NCBI RefSeq assembly: GCF_022695595.1
Contig: NZ_CP074380.1
Span: forward strand, 3,732,001-3,796,000
Direction: 5' to 3'
From: Streptomyces sp. MST-110588
GTDB lineage: Bacteria > Actinomycetota > Actinomycetes > Streptomycetales > Streptomycetaceae
Length of the DNA: 64,000 bases
The position numbers and the translations under genes were made by a program. The notes below the pieces were generated by a model. That model had not been told where the DNA came from, ran no database searches, and saw nothing but the letters and a program-made list of their open reading frames with translations. This document shows, piece after piece, positions 51,050 through 60,639 of the stretch. Numbering within the stretch: the stretch's first letter is position 1; every line of letters begins with the position of its first letter.

Positions 51050-51853
51050 CTACTCCTCCCCCGCCAGCGTCAGCGCTCGCAGCCGGCGCCCGGCGTACCA
51101 GGTGGCGACCACCGTCACCGCCAGCATCAATATCAGTCCCGGCACCAGTGCCACCTCCGAGGTGATCGCGCCCTCCGCACCGATCTTCTGGGCCAGCGCC
51201 AGCGCCCACTGCTGCACGCTCAGTGTCCGCGCGCCCGGCACCAGACTGCCGAAGAGCGATTCCCATACGAGCGCGTACACCAGCCCGAAGACGACGGCGT
51301 GCCGGCTGATCGTGCCGAAGAAAAGAAACAGGGCGCTGTAGGTGACCGAGGCGACCGCCGCGGCGACCGCGTACGCCACCGCCATCTGCTGGCTGTTGCC
51401 GTTGAGTATGAACCCGGCGATCAGGACGGGCACGGCGGAGAAGACCGCCGTCACGCCGATCGCCACGACCAGCTTGGTGAAGATGACCGAGGACCTCGGT
51501 ATGGGCTTGGCCAGCAGATAGACCACCGAGCCGTCGTCTATCTCCGGGCCGATCGCGCCCGTACCGGCGATGACGCCGATCAGCGGCACCATCGTCGCCA
51601 GCGCGAAGCTGCCCAGGATGCCACCCGCGGTGGAGTCGTCCGCGCCGGTCAGCCCCCGTACGGCCACCGCGATGACGATCAGGAGGGCGGGCAGCGCGAA
51701 GAGGATCAGCGCGCGGCGCCGTCCGAGCAGCGCCCGGTAGGTGAGCCGGGCGACGGTCGGGTTGAACAGGGTCGGTACCGCCGTGGACTTCGGTGACCTC
51801 GCGGGCGGCGTGCCGACCGGGGAGGTCGCAGCGGTGGGGCTGGTCGGGGACAT
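51050..51853 (-). CDS. ABC-2 type transporter permease (module 2)
   Basis: A 267-residue membrane protein with six segments: ALILFALPALLIVIAVAVRG, GGILGSFALATMVPLIGVIA, KLVVAIGVTAVFSAVPVLIA, VAYAVAAAVASVTYSALFLF, AVVFGLVYALVWESLF and LVPGLILMLAVTVVATWY. GAIGPEIDDGSVVYLLAKPI is the conserved loop of ABC-2 permeases, coupling to the ATPase. ATG 51853 has AAAGGAG upstream; ATG 51877, 1 bp after the ATPase stop, is an alternative. Last gene of a four-gene operon. Confidence 0.9.
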   Translation of the reverse strand: MSPTSPTAATSPVGTPPARSPKSTAVPTLFNPTVARLTYRALLGRRRALILFALPALLIVIAVAVRGLTGADDSTAGGILGSFALATMVPLIGVIAGTGAIGPEIDDGSVVYLLAKPIPRSSVIFTKLVVAIGVTAVFSAVPVLIAGFILNGNSQQMAVAYAVAAAVASVTYSALFLFFGTISRHAVVFGLVYALVWESLFGSLVPGARTLSVQQWALALAQKIGAEGAITSEVALVPGLILMLAVTVVATWYAGRRLRALTLAGEE

Positions 51854-51878
51854 CGCGTCAGGGCTCCTTTCCGGCATC

Positions 51879-52790
51879 TCAGGCCGCGACGAGGTAGGAG
51901 AAGACCGATTCCAGGGACTCGTCGGAGGGCGAGACCGTCAGGAGGCGGATGCCGTGGTCGCGGGCGACACGCGGCAGGAGTTCGGTGAAGCGGCCGAAGT
52001 CGACGGCCTGGATACGCAGCGCGCCTTCCGCGAGGTCCACCTCTATTCCGGCCGTGGAGGGGTCGGCGATCAGCGCGGCGGCCAGTGCCCGGTCGTTGTC
52101 GGACCGTACGAGGTAGCGGTGCGGGCGGTCAGTCATCAGGCGCCGGATCTTGCGGAAGTCACCGGAGGCGGCATGCCGTCCGGCCACCACCACCTCGATG
52201 TGCGAGGCCAGTTGCTCGACCTCCTCCAGGATGTGCGAGGAGAAGAGCACCGTACGGCCTTCGGCGCCCATGCGCCGCAGCAGGTCCATGAGCTGCATGC
52301 GCTGGCGCGGATCCATGCCGTTGAACGGCTCGTCCAGCAGCAGCACCGACGGCTCGTGGACCAGCGCTGAGGCCATCTTCACCCGCTGCCGCATGCCCTT
52401 GCTGTACGTGGCGATCTTGCGGTCCTGGGCGTACTCCATCTCGACCGTGGCCAGCGCACGGGCCGCCTCGGCCCGGCCCAGGCCGTGCAACTCGGCGTTG
52501 GCCAGGACGAATTCGCGGCCGGTGAGGAAGTCGTACATCGCCTCTCGCTCGGGCACGATGCCGATCTCGCGGTAGATCTTCTCGTTGCGCCAGATGGCGG
52601 CGCCGTCCAGCGTGACGGTCCCGTTGGAGGGGGCGAGGAAGCCGCCCATCATGTTGATGAGGGTGGACTTGCCCGCGCCGTTGGGGCCGAGGAGGCCGGT
52701 GACGCCTGGTCCGACGGTCATCGTGATGTCGTTGACGGCGACGACGTTGCCGAACCAGCGGGAGACGTGGTCGATACGGATCGTTGTCAT
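51879..52790 (-). CDS. ABC transporter ATP-binding protein (module 2)
   Basis: A 303-residue ATPase. Walker A is LLGPNGAGKSTLI, the Q-loop region GIVPEREAMYDFLTG, the signature YSKGMRQRVKMASAL (a YSKGM variant of LSGGQ), Walker B SVLLLDEPFNGMD, and the H-loop SSHIL. The last ~90 residues form a C-terminal extension common to ABC-2 exporters. It pairs with the permease gene that starts one base after its stop or 25 bp further on. Cargo unknown. Confidence 0.93.
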   Translation of the reverse strand: MTTIRIDHVSRWFGNVVAVNDITMTVGPGVTGLLGPNGAGKSTLINMMGGFLAPSNGTVTLDGAAIWRNEKIYREIGIVPEREAMYDFLTGREFVLANAELHGLGRAEAARALATVEMEYAQDRKIATYSKGMRQRVKMASALVHEPSVLLLDEPFNGMDPRQRMQLMDLLRRMGAEGRTVLFSSHILEEVEQLASHIEVVVAGRHAASGDFRKIRRLMTDRPHRYLVRSDNDRALAAALIADPSTAGIEVDLAEGALRIQAVDFGRFTELLPRVARDHGIRLLTVSPSDESLESVFSYLVAA

Positions 52791-52839
52791 GGGCGCGGCC
52801 CATTCCTTCGCTGGGTGGTGGCGGGCGACGGGCGGACGT

Positions 52840-53745
52840 TCACAGGCCGGCCTTCCGGTAGCGGCGCATCAGCAGGGCGTAGCAGCCGGCGATGACGGCC
52901 AGGGTGACCAGGAGGTAGCAGAACCCGGCCGCCGTGGACGGCTCCGCCGCGTTGGGGAAGGAACTGCTGCCGCCGAGGAACTTGGTCTGTACGCCGTCTA
53001 TGAGCGTGGTGGGGGAGAACAGACCGAGCCAGCCGACGATGCTCTCCCTGCCCTGTACGGAGGCGATGCCCTGTACGGCGCTGACCGCCGCGTACGGGAT
53101 GGTCAGTACGGCGATGACGGCGGCCACACCGAACCCGCGGCGCGGCGTGAGCGCGGATATCACCAGGCCGATACCGGCGAAGAGCAGTGACAGCAGGGCC
53201 ACGGACACCAGGCCCTGGGCGAGGCCCTTGGTCTGGTCCAGGAAGTCGAGTTTGGCCAGCAGCGCGCCCACGTACAGGATCAGCAGCGGGGCGGCGGTCA
53301 GGGTGAACAGCGCGCTCGCCATCGCGGCGAACTTCGCGGCCACGTAGTCGACGCGCTCGATCGGCCGCGAGAAGTACAGCGGAACGGTCTTGAAGCGCAG
53401 GTCACGGGAGACGGACTGCGGGGCCTGGGCGGCCAGGTACAGCCCGATGACGGCCTGGAGGTAGATCGCGTAGCGGCTGTAGGCGACCGGCAGCGCATTG
53501 GCCTTGGTCACCACCGTCACTGCCACCATGATGCCCGCGGGCAGGCACATCACCGCGAACAGCAGCATCGGCAGCACCTTGGACTTGGCGGACCTGCCCA
53601 GTCCGTACGCGCCGCGCAGGCTCTGTGAGAACAGCGAGCGGCGGGCGTAGGCACGGCCCAGGCGCGGGCCGTCGTAGTGGCGGTAGCCGATGTTGTGGAT
53701 GACGCCCTGCGCGGGGACGCCGGTCGTCGTGGTCTCAGGCGGCAT
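52840..53745 (-). CDS. ABC-2 type transporter permease (module 1)
   Basis: A 301-residue membrane protein with six segments, starting MPPETTTTGVPAQGVIHNIG then YRHYDGPRLGRAYARRSLFS, a cytoplasmic N-terminus typical of these permeases. SVSRDLRFKTVPLYFSRPIE is the conserved coupling segment. Later hydrophobic segments include LFTLTAAPLLILYVGALLA, LVSVALLSLLFAGIGLVI and GFCYLLVTLAVIAGCYALLM. ATG 53745 has GGAGG upstream and overlaps the 3' end of the preceding ATPase gene by 11 bp. Confidence 0.9.
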   Translation of the reverse strand: MPPETTTTGVPAQGVIHNIGYRHYDGPRLGRAYARRSLFSQSLRGAYGLGRSAKSKVLPMLLFAVMCLPAGIMVAVTVVTKANALPVAYSRYAIYLQAVIGLYLAAQAPQSVSRDLRFKTVPLYFSRPIERVDYVAAKFAAMASALFTLTAAPLLILYVGALLAKLDFLDQTKGLAQGLVSVALLSLLFAGIGLVISALTPRRGFGVAAVIAVLTIPYAAVSAVQGIASVQGRESIVGWLGLFSPTTLIDGVQTKFLGGSSSFPNAAEPSTAAGFCYLLVTLAVIAGCYALLMRRYRKAGL

Positions 53746-54766
53746 CGGATGCGCCTCCGTCCTTCTGGGCGTGGCCGTCCTTCTGAGCGTGGCCGTCCTT
53801 CTGGGCGTGCTCGGTGCCGGGGGCGGCCGGTGCCCGGAAGACCTCGGAGATCTGGTGGCGGCGCTGCTCCATCCGGACCAGGCCGAGCCCGAGGCCGGCG
53901 ACGGTGTCACGCACCAGGTCGTACGTCTGCTCCCCCGCGGCCTCCACATACAGCAGATGGCCGGAGGTGGCGGACTCCGAACCGGCGGAGGCGGAGGTCA
54001 CCGCCACCCCGGCACCGGCCAGGGCCGCGCGCAGCGCTTCGGTGCCGTCCGGATGCCGCTCGGTGTCGGTGACCTCGACGGCCAGAGTGGCGGTGGTCCG
54101 GGTGAACTCATCGGTGGAGGAGGAGCGCAGCAGCTTGCCGCCGTCGATGACGACGACGTGGTCGCAGGTACGCTCCAGCTCGCCGAGGAGGTGGGAGGTG
54201 ACCAGGACGGAGATGCCGAAGTCGGTGTGGACGCGGCGGATCAGGCCGAGCATGTCGTCGCGGCCGACCGGGTCCAGGCCGTTGGTCGGCTCGTCCAGGA
54301 AGACCAACTGCGGGTCGTGGACCAGCGCCTGGGCCAGCTTGACCCGCTGCTTCATGCCCGTGGAGTAACCGCCGATCGGCCGGTAGCGCTCCTCGTACAG
54401 ACCGACGTGACGGAGCGTGTCGGCGGTGCGCTCGCGGGCGGCGGTCGGCGGCAGCCCCGACATGCGCGCCATGTGGACGACGAACTCGGTCGCCGAGACG
54501 TCCGGCGGCAGACAGTCGTGCTCGGGCATGTAACCGACACGCTCACGGATGGCTCCGCCGTCCTGCGCCACGTCCAGACCGAGCACGGTGGCCCTGCCCT
54601 CGGTGGCCGGGGACAGCCCGAGGAGGATCTTGATGAGCGTGGACTTGCCGGCACCGTTGGCACCCACCAGGCCGGTCACGCCGGGGGCGATGTCAACGGT
54701 CAGCCGGTCCAGGGCGGTCACCCGTGGGTACCGCATGCTGAGGCTTTCGGTGGCGATCACTGTCAC
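53735..54766 (-). CDS. ABC transporter ATP-binding protein (module 1)
   Basis: A 343-residue ATPase. Walker A is LVGANGAGKSTLIKI, signature YSTGMKQRVKLAQAL, Walker B LVFLDEPTNGLD, and H-loop TSHLL. The C-terminal extension ends in a six-residue repeat (HAQKDG three times) that overlaps the next gene's start. GTG 54766 is the most natural start; the reading frame extends upstream to an ATG at 54811. First gene of an operon ATPase-permease-ATPase-permease, so two exporters or one hetero-complex are encoded together. Confidence 0.92.
   Translation of the reverse strand: MTVIATESLSMRYPRVTALDRLTVDIAPGVTGLVGANGAGKSTLIKILLGLSPATEGRATVLGLDVAQDGGAIRERVGYMPEHDCLPPDVSATEFVVHMARMSGLPPTAARERTADTLRHVGLYEERYRPIGGYSTGMKQRVKLAQALVHDPQLVFLDEPTNGLDPVGRDDMLGLIRRVHTDFGISVLVTSHLLGELERTCDHVVVIDGGKLLRSSSTDEFTRTTATLAVEVTDTERHPDGTEALRAALAGAGVAVTSASAGSESATSGHLLYVEAAGEQTYDLVRDTVAGLGLGLVRMEQRRHQISEVFRAPAAPGTEHAQKDGHAQKDGHAQKDGGASDAA
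53759..53812. repeat. Three 18-bp repeats at the end of an ABC ATPase gene
   Basis: Units near GTCCTTCTGGGCGTGGCC at 53759, 53777 and 53795, in frame, encoding the C-terminal HAQKDG triplet on the minus strand. Confidence 0.85.
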
Positions 54767-55060
54767 GTCTTCGACGGTAGTGGCGCGGAACACACCCGGC
54801 GTCAGCCTCAACGGCTGGATGTCCGTCCGACTCCAGGCGTACGGGCCCGTAGGGGGATGAGGGATCGGTTCGGGCGGATCTCAGGGTGCCGGAGCGTCGT
54901 ATGGGTCCCGGACCGGGACAGGGATGCCGCCCACCCGTGGTGACGGGCGATGCCTAGGAGCCGCTGGGTGCCACCGGCGGGTGCCGGCCCCCTTGACGCA
55001 GCCGCCGGTCATTGTCACATTCAGCGGTGTCAAGTTACGTACGCGTACCGGTACCAACGG

Positions 55061-55933
55061 ATGACGGACGGATGGTTGACGATGGCCCCAGTCAGGGAAG
55101 CGACCGCCGAACTGCGCGGCTTCCGGGACGTACAGCGGCTCGCGTACGCCTGCGCGGAGGCGGTGGCCGCGCAGCTCAGGCCCGGCGTCACCGAACGCGA
55201 CGCGGCGCGGATGCAGCGCGAGTGGCTGCGCGAGCGCGGCGTACGGGACTGGTTCCATCTGCCCTTCGCCTGGTTCGGGGACCGCACGGCCTTCGTGGGC
55301 ATCCGCCTGCCCACCCAGTTCTTCCCCGGCAACCGCCGGCTGGAGCCCGGGATGCCCTTCATCCTGGACATGGCGCCGATCCTCAAGGGCTTCACGGCCG
55401 ACATCGGCTACTCCGGCTGTCTGGGGCTCAGCCCCTTGCACGACCGGCTGCTGGACGATCTGGGAACACACCGTGAACTGATCCTGCGCGAGGTCCGTGA
55501 GCGCCGCCCGCTGCGGGAGATCTACGAAGACGTCGAGCGGCTCATGGTCCGGCAGGGCTACACCAACCGCCACCGCGCCTACCCGTTCGGCGTCATCGCC
55601 CACAAGATCGGCCGGGTCAGGGACCGCCGCTGGTCCCCGACGCTCTTCGGCTTCGGCACCAACGCGCTCAAGGGCCTCGCCTCGGACGCCCTGCACGGGC
55701 ATCGCGAGGGCTGGTCGCCGCTGTGGAGCCCGTACACCTTCTCCGACCACCCGCCGCAGCCCGGTCTGTGGGCGGTCGAACCCCACCTCGGGTTCCGCGG
55801 GACCGGTGCCAAGTTCGAGGAGATCCTCGTCGTCACGGACTCCAAGGATCCGAAGGAGAGCGCCTTCTGGCTGGACGACGACCTGCCGCATGTACGGCGC
55901 CTGCCGGAGGGGCGGGCGGAGAACGCCGCGTGA
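55061..55933 (+). CDS. M24-family metallopeptidase-like protein
   Basis: A 290-residue single-domain pita-bread protein, without the AMP_N domain of typical aminopeptidase P. Candidate metal ligands are in place: Asp in PFILDMAPILKG, Asp in FTADIGYSG, His in FGVIAHKIGRV, Glu in LWAVEPHLGF and Glu in AKFEEILVVTD. The family acts on Xaa-Pro peptides or, in creatinase-like members, on small amides. ATG 55061 is chosen; ATG 55082 is equally possible, since neither has a strong ribosome-binding site. It lies 98 bp upstream of the EphD-like gene on the same strand, so they may form an operon. Confidence 0.85.
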   Translation: MTDGWLTMAPVREATAELRGFRDVQRLAYACAEAVAAQLRPGVTERDAARMQREWLRERGVRDWFHLPFAWFGDRTAFVGIRLPTQFFPGNRRLEPGMPFILDMAPILKGFTADIGYSGCLGLSPLHDRLLDDLGTHRELILREVRERRPLREIYEDVERLMVRQGYTNRHRAYPFGVIAHKIGRVRDRRWSPTLFGFGTNALKGLASDALHGHREGWSPLWSPYTFSDHPPQPGLWAVEPHLGFRGTGAKFEEILVVTDSKDPKESAFWLDDDLPHVRRLPEGRAENAA

Positions 55934-56031
55934 CCAGGGACGGGAGCCGAGGAAGGGACAGGGGCAGAGCCATGGACATGGGCAGGCGCAGGGGCAGGGG
56001 CGGGAGCCGGGCGTACGTGGGAGGAACAGAC

Positions 56032-57933
56032 ATGGAGCCGGGCATTCCGGGCGCACGGGAGCACTGGATCCGTACGGGTGGCGTGGAACTGTGCGTCGCG
56101 GAACTGGGTGACGCCGACCGTCCCACCGTGCTGCTGCTGCATGGCTACCCGGACAGCAAGGAGGTGTGGTCCCAGGTGGCCGTCGCCCTGGCCGACCGCT
56201 TCCACGTCGTGCTCTATGACGTACGCGGCTGCGGGCGGTCCACCGCGCCCGAACCTCTGCGCGGCGGCTTCACGCTGGAGAAGCTGACCGATGACTTCCT
56301 GGCGGTCGCGGACGCGGTCAGCCCCGACCGGCCGGTGCACGTGGTCGGGCACGACTGGGGGTCGGTGCAGGCGTGGGAGTTCGCCACCGTCGACCGTACG
56401 GAGGGGCGGATCGCCTCCTTCACCTCCCTGTCCGGGCCGTCCCTCGATCACTTCGGCCACTGGATCAAGAAGCGGCTGACACGCCCCACCCCGCGCCGTA
56501 CCGCCCAGTTCCTCACCCAGGGCGCCAAGTCCTGGTACGTCTACCTGCTCCATACGCCCGTACTGCCGGAACTCGCCTGGAAGGGTCCGCTCGGCACGCA
56601 CTGGCCGACGCTGCTGCGACGGATCGAGAAGGTGCCCGATGGCGGTGTCAGCGGTGCACGTGTCAGCGGTGCAAGTGCCGGGGGTGCTGGTGCCAGTGGT
56701 GCGCGGGACGGCGTGGGAGGCGGGAAAGCTGGGGGAGGCGAAGGAAACGAAGAGGGTCGGGGACACGGGGTAGGCCACGCTTATCCGACGCCGTCGCTGC
56801 GGACCGACGCCGCCCACGGCGCCTGGCTCTACCGGGACAACGTCCGTACCCGGCTGCGCCGCCCGCGCGCGGACGCCTACGCGCACTGCCCGGTCCAGCT
56901 CATCACCCCGACCGGTGACCCCTTCCTCTCCCAGCGGCTCTATGACGGCCTGGAGCACTGGGCGCCGCGGCTGACCCGCCGCACCCTCCCGGCCGGGCAC
57001 TGGGTCCCCCGCACCCGGCCCGACCAACTCGTCTCGTGGATCACCGAGTTCGTCAACGCCCAGGAGGAGGGTGATCCGGCCCGGCCGAACACCGCCCCCG
57101 GCCGGTACGCCGACCGCTTCAGCGGTCAGTTGGTGCTGGTCACCGGCGCGGCCGGCGGGATCGGACGGGCCACCGCGTACGCCTTCGCGCAAGCCGGCGC
57201 ACGGATCGTCGCGGTGGACCGGGACGCACCAGGGGCGGTACGTACGGCGGAGACGGCACGCCTGGTCGGCGCTCCACGGGCCTGGGCAGAGGCCGTGGAC
57301 GTCTCGGACGAAGCGGCCATGGAGAAGCTCGCCGACAAGGTCGCCACGGAGTACGGCACCGTCGACGTACTGGTCAACAACGCCGGTATCGGGCTGTGCG
57401 GCTCCTTCCTGGACACCACTTCCGAGGACTGGAAGAAGGTCCTGGACGTCAATCTGTGGGGCGTCATCCACGGCTGCCGGATCTTCGGGAGGCGGATGGC
57501 GGAGCGCGGCCAGGGCGGTCACATCGTCAACATCGCTTCGGCGGCGGCCTTCCAGCCCTCCCGGGCGCTGTCCGCCTACAGCACGTCCAAGGCGGCGGTG
57601 CTGATGCTGAGCGAGTGTCTGCGCGCCGAACTGGCCGGGCGGGGCATCGGCGTCACGGCCGTCTGCCCCGGGTTCGTCAACACCAACATCACCACGGACT
57701 CCCACTTCACCGGTGTCACACCGGAGGAGGAACGCCGCCTGCGGACCAAGTCCGCACGGCTGTACGGAATGCGCGACTACCCACCGGAGAAGGTCGCCGA
57801 CGCCGTTGTGCGCGCGGTCGTCCGCAACCAGGCGGTCGTCCCGGTCACGCCCGAGGCACGCGCCGCCCGGCTGCTCTCCCGCTTCGCACCACGCGCGCTG
57901 CGCGCCGTCGCCCGTATCGACCCCCCGCTGTAA
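56032..57933 (+). CDS. EphD-like α/β-hydrolase-short-chain dehydrogenase fusion
   Basis: A 633-residue two-domain protein. Residues 1-340 are an epoxide-hydrolase-type α/β hydrolase: LLLHGYPDSKEVW (oxyanion HGxP), VVGHDWGSVQAW with the nucleophilic Asp, and the late PAGHWVPRTRP His. A ~50-residue Gly/Ser/Ala-rich insertion interrupts the cap. Residues ~360-633 are an SDR: LVTGAAGGIGRATA (NAD(P) binding), VNNAGIG, the Ser, and SAYSTSKAAV with Tyr-Lys. The order equals EphD of Mycobacterium tuberculosis (Rv2214c), which acts on lipid epoxides. ATG 56032 has GGAGG seven bases upstream. Followed by a di-iron-like hydrolase and a MerR regulator. Confidence 0.93.
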   Translation: MEPGIPGAREHWIRTGGVELCVAELGDADRPTVLLLHGYPDSKEVWSQVAVALADRFHVVLYDVRGCGRSTAPEPLRGGFTLEKLTDDFLAVADAVSPDRPVHVVGHDWGSVQAWEFATVDRTEGRIASFTSLSGPSLDHFGHWIKKRLTRPTPRRTAQFLTQGAKSWYVYLLHTPVLPELAWKGPLGTHWPTLLRRIEKVPDGGVSGARVSGASAGGAGASGARDGVGGGKAGGGEGNEEGRGHGVGHAYPTPSLRTDAAHGAWLYRDNVRTRLRRPRADAYAHCPVQLITPTGDPFLSQRLYDGLEHWAPRLTRRTLPAGHWVPRTRPDQLVSWITEFVNAQEEGDPARPNTAPGRYADRFSGQLVLVTGAAGGIGRATAYAFAQAGARIVAVDRDAPGAVRTAETARLVGAPRAWAEAVDVSDEAAMEKLADKVATEYGTVDVLVNNAGIGLCGSFLDTTSEDWKKVLDVNLWGVIHGCRIFGRRMAERGQGGHIVNIASAAAFQPSRALSAYSTSKAAVLMLSECLRAELAGRGIGVTAVCPGFVNTNITTDSHFTGVTPEEERRLRTKSARLYGMRDYPPEKVADAVVRAVVRNQAVVPVTPEARAARLLSRFAPRALRAVARIDPPL

Positions 57934-58029
57934 CACCGCCGCCCCCACAGCCCACCAACCCACCACGTACGCCTCGCACATCTCACACATTTAACACATT
58001 TCACACGCCTCACGTCAGGAGCCGCCACA

Positions 58030-58947
58030 ATGAGCGCCGAGAACGACGGGGAGCGCCATGCGATAGCGCCGCGCCGGGTCTCCTTCGACTGGCGCCGGAC
58101 CCCCTTGCACTGGATACCGGACGAACCCACCGCCACCCACGTCATCAACGTGCTGCACCTGCTGCTGCCTGCCGGGGAACGGTGGTTCGTCAAGGTCTTC
58201 AAGGAAGCCCTTCCCCTGGTCGCAGACCCCGAACTCCTCAAGGACGTCAAGGGCTTCATGGGCCAGGAGGCCACCCACAGCGTCCAGCACTCCTACGTAC
58301 TCCAGCACCTGGCGCACCAGGGCCTGGACACCGGCCCCTACACCCGGCACGTCGACTTCCTCTTCGAGCGTCTGCTCGGCGAACGGCCCCCTTTCGGCGC
58401 CCCCATATCCACCCGGGAATGGCTGCGCTTCCGGCTCTCCCTCATAGCAGCGATCGAACAGTTCACGGCCGTGCTCGGTGACTGGGTACTGCGCGCCGAG
58501 GGCCTGGACCGGGCCGACCCCGACCCGGTCATGCTGGACCTGCTGCGCTGGCACGGGGCCGAGGAGGTCGAGCACCGCGCCGTGGCCTTCGACATGTACG
58601 AGTACACCGGCGGCCGGGACCTGCCCCGCTACGCCCGCCGGGTGCTGGGCATGTCGGTGACCGCGCCCGTGCTGTTCTACCTGTGGGCCTGGGGCGCGGC
58701 CTACCTCCTGCGCCACGATCCGCTGCTCACCGGCCCGACGCGCTACTCGCTGCGGGCGCACAACAAAGCCGTACGCAAGGGGCTGCTGCCGACGTGGCGG
58801 GAGCTGGGCGGGGCGATACCGCGCTACTTCAAGCGGTCGTACCATCCCTCGCAGGAAGGGTCGCTGCGCACGGCCGTCGCCTATCTGGCGGGCTCGCCGG
58901 CCGCCCGCGCCGCGGCGGGCGCGGTAGGGCGTACGGCCATCTCGTAA
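58030..58947 (+). CDS. Predicted metal-dependent hydrolase (PF10118 family)
   Basis: A 305-residue protein with a ferritin-like helical bundle. Metal-binding pairs are visible in FMGQEATHSVQHSYVLQHLA (Glu, His) and RWHGAEEVEHRAVAFDMYE (Glu-Glu-His), with another Glu in IAAIEQFTAVLGDW. These fit a di-iron carboxylate site. A hydrophobic stretch (MSVTAPVLFYLWAWGAAYLL) may associate with the membrane. The family name is historical; oxygenase activity is possible. In the same transcription unit as the EphD-like gene, 96 bp upstream, and the MerR gene, 11 bp downstream. Confidence 0.88.
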   Translation: MSAENDGERHAIAPRRVSFDWRRTPLHWIPDEPTATHVINVLHLLLPAGERWFVKVFKEALPLVADPELLKDVKGFMGQEATHSVQHSYVLQHLAHQGLDTGPYTRHVDFLFERLLGERPPFGAPISTREWLRFRLSLIAAIEQFTAVLGDWVLRAEGLDRADPDPVMLDLLRWHGAEEVEHRAVAFDMYEYTGGRDLPRYARRVLGMSVTAPVLFYLWAWGAAYLLRHDPLLTGPTRYSLRAHNKAVRKGLLPTWRELGGAIPRYFKRSYHPSQEGSLRTAVAYLAGSPAARAAAGAVGRTAIS

Positions 58948-58958
58948 GGAGCACCCCC

Positions 58959-60590
58959 GTGACCGACCAGCCGCCGCCTTCCCCCCACCGGACCCCACCT
59001 CCGCCTCCGCCCGCCCGGTCGTCGACACCGGCCAACCACACACCGGCACCGAGCAGACAACAGCCGGCCAAAGCCGGCCGGTCACCAGCCCCGACCACCC
59101 GACAGCCCGCCAGAGACCCCCGGTCACCGGCCCCGACCAATCAGCAGCCGGTCCGGACCGGACAGATGGCAGCCGCAACAGAACAGCAGCCGGTACGAAC
59201 CGTGCAGCCCCCAACCCCGAGCCCGACCGAACGGCCGTCAGCACCGGACGCCGGAGCACCCACACAGGCCGAGAGGCCGGTGCTACCCGCGAAGTGCGCG
59301 CCCGCACCTGACGGCCGGGCGTCGGCACCAACTAAGCGGCCACCGTCCTCAGACAGGCAGACGCCCACCCCGAGCGGGCGCACCCCGTCCCCAGGCAAGC
59401 AGGCACCGACCCCATCCGAGTGCGGTGCCGACTACCGCATCGAGGATCTGGCTCAGCTCAGCGGTGCGACGGTCCGTACGATCCGCGCGTACCAGGACCG
59501 CGGACTGCTGCCCCGGCCCGAGCGGCGTGGGCGGGCCAATGTCTACGGCGAGCCCCACCTGACCCGGCTACGGCAGATCGCGGACCTGCTGGACCGCGGC
59601 TACACCCTCGCCAGCATCAAGGAGCTCCTGGATGCCTGGGCCGCGGGCCGCGGGCTGGGCGGAGTCCTCGGGCTGGTGGCCGAGGTCGACGTCCCCTGGA
59701 CCGACGAGCAGGAGGACCGCATCACCCGCGACGAACTGGACACCCGGTTCGGCGGCGTCCGGGACGACGCGGCGGTCCAGGACGCCGTGGACCTGGGTGT
59801 CCTGGAGCGGATTCCCGGCCAGGACGAGGCGTTCCGTGTCCCCAGCCCCCGCGAACTGGCGGTCGCCGCCGAACTCCACTCCGCGGGCGTCCCGCTGCCC
59901 GCCATCTCGGATCACCTCCGCGAGGTCCGCGCTCGGGTCGAGCAGATCGCCTCCCGCTTCCTGGAGTTCACCACCGAGCACGTCTTCCGTCAGTACCTCG
60001 ACCACCCCCCATCAGAGGCCGAGGCCACTGAGGCCGCCGTCCTCGTACGTCGTATGCGTCCGCTGGCCCAGCAGGTGGTCGACGCGGAGCTGGCCCGCGC
60101 CATGCGCACCATGGCCACCCGCTACCTCCGCCACCACCTGGCCGAAGCCACCCCCGAAACCGGCACCCCCGGCATCCCCGACACACCCACCACCCCCACT
60201 CCGCCCAGCGCACAAGTTCCGTTCAGTACCCCCGCTCCACCGAGCACGCCCACTCCGTGCAGTCGGTGCAGTCCGCCCGGCCCGCCCACAATGACCACCG
60301 AACCTGCGGCACCCGAGCGCCCACATGAGACCACCGCGCCCCCCGTCCCGGAGCCGGCCACCCCAGTCCCGGCCGCCCCGGCCCCCGCCTCACCGACGCC
60401 GGCCGCCCCGAGCTCTACCGCCCCGGAACCGGTCGTCCTGCCGGCCGAGACCGTGCAGGCCGTACGCGCCCTGGTGGGGCGTGCCCATACCGCCGCCTTC
60501 ATCACCGCCGCCACTCAGCGGGAGCTGCACGCCCGGACCATGGATCACCTCGCCTCACGTCACCCCTCCTCCAGCTCCGGCAGCCGCTGA
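58959..60590 (+). CDS. MerR-family regulator with long disordered N- and C-terminal tails
   Basis: A 543-residue protein. About 150 N-terminal residues are Pro/Thr/Gln/Arg-rich with QQPVRT and PTRQPARD-type repeats. The MerR module then reads YRIEDLAQLSGATVRTIRAY, QDRGLLPRPERRGRANVYGE and LTRLRQIADLLDRGYTLASI. A helical effector region follows to about residue 400 (EDRITRDELDTRFGGVRDDA, LHSAGVPLPAISDHLREVRA). The last ~140 residues are Pro/Thr/Ala-rich, ending in a small helix. GTG 58959 has AAGGAG seven bases upstream. It probably controls the EphD-like/hydrolase operon in which it is the last gene. Confidence 0.9.
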   Translation: MTDQPPPSPHRTPPPPPPARSSTPANHTPAPSRQQPAKAGRSPAPTTRQPARDPRSPAPTNQQPVRTGQMAAATEQQPVRTVQPPTPSPTERPSAPDAGAPTQAERPVLPAKCAPAPDGRASAPTKRPPSSDRQTPTPSGRTPSPGKQAPTPSECGADYRIEDLAQLSGATVRTIRAYQDRGLLPRPERRGRANVYGEPHLTRLRQIADLLDRGYTLASIKELLDAWAAGRGLGGVLGLVAEVDVPWTDEQEDRITRDELDTRFGGVRDDAAVQDAVDLGVLERIPGQDEAFRVPSPRELAVAAELHSAGVPLPAISDHLREVRARVEQIASRFLEFTTEHVFRQYLDHPPSEAEATEAAVLVRRMRPLAQQVVDAELARAMRTMATRYLRHHLAEATPETGTPGIPDTPTTPTPPSAQVPFSTPAPPSTPTPCSRCSPPGPPTMTTEPAAPERPHETTAPPVPEPATPVPAAPAPASPTPAAPSSTAPEPVVLPAETVQAVRALVGRAHTAAFITAATQRELHARTMDHLASRHPSSSSGSR

Positions 60591-60639
60591 ACTCCGTTGA
60601 GACTCCCTGGACTCGCCTGCCGCACCCGGTCCATCCGCG

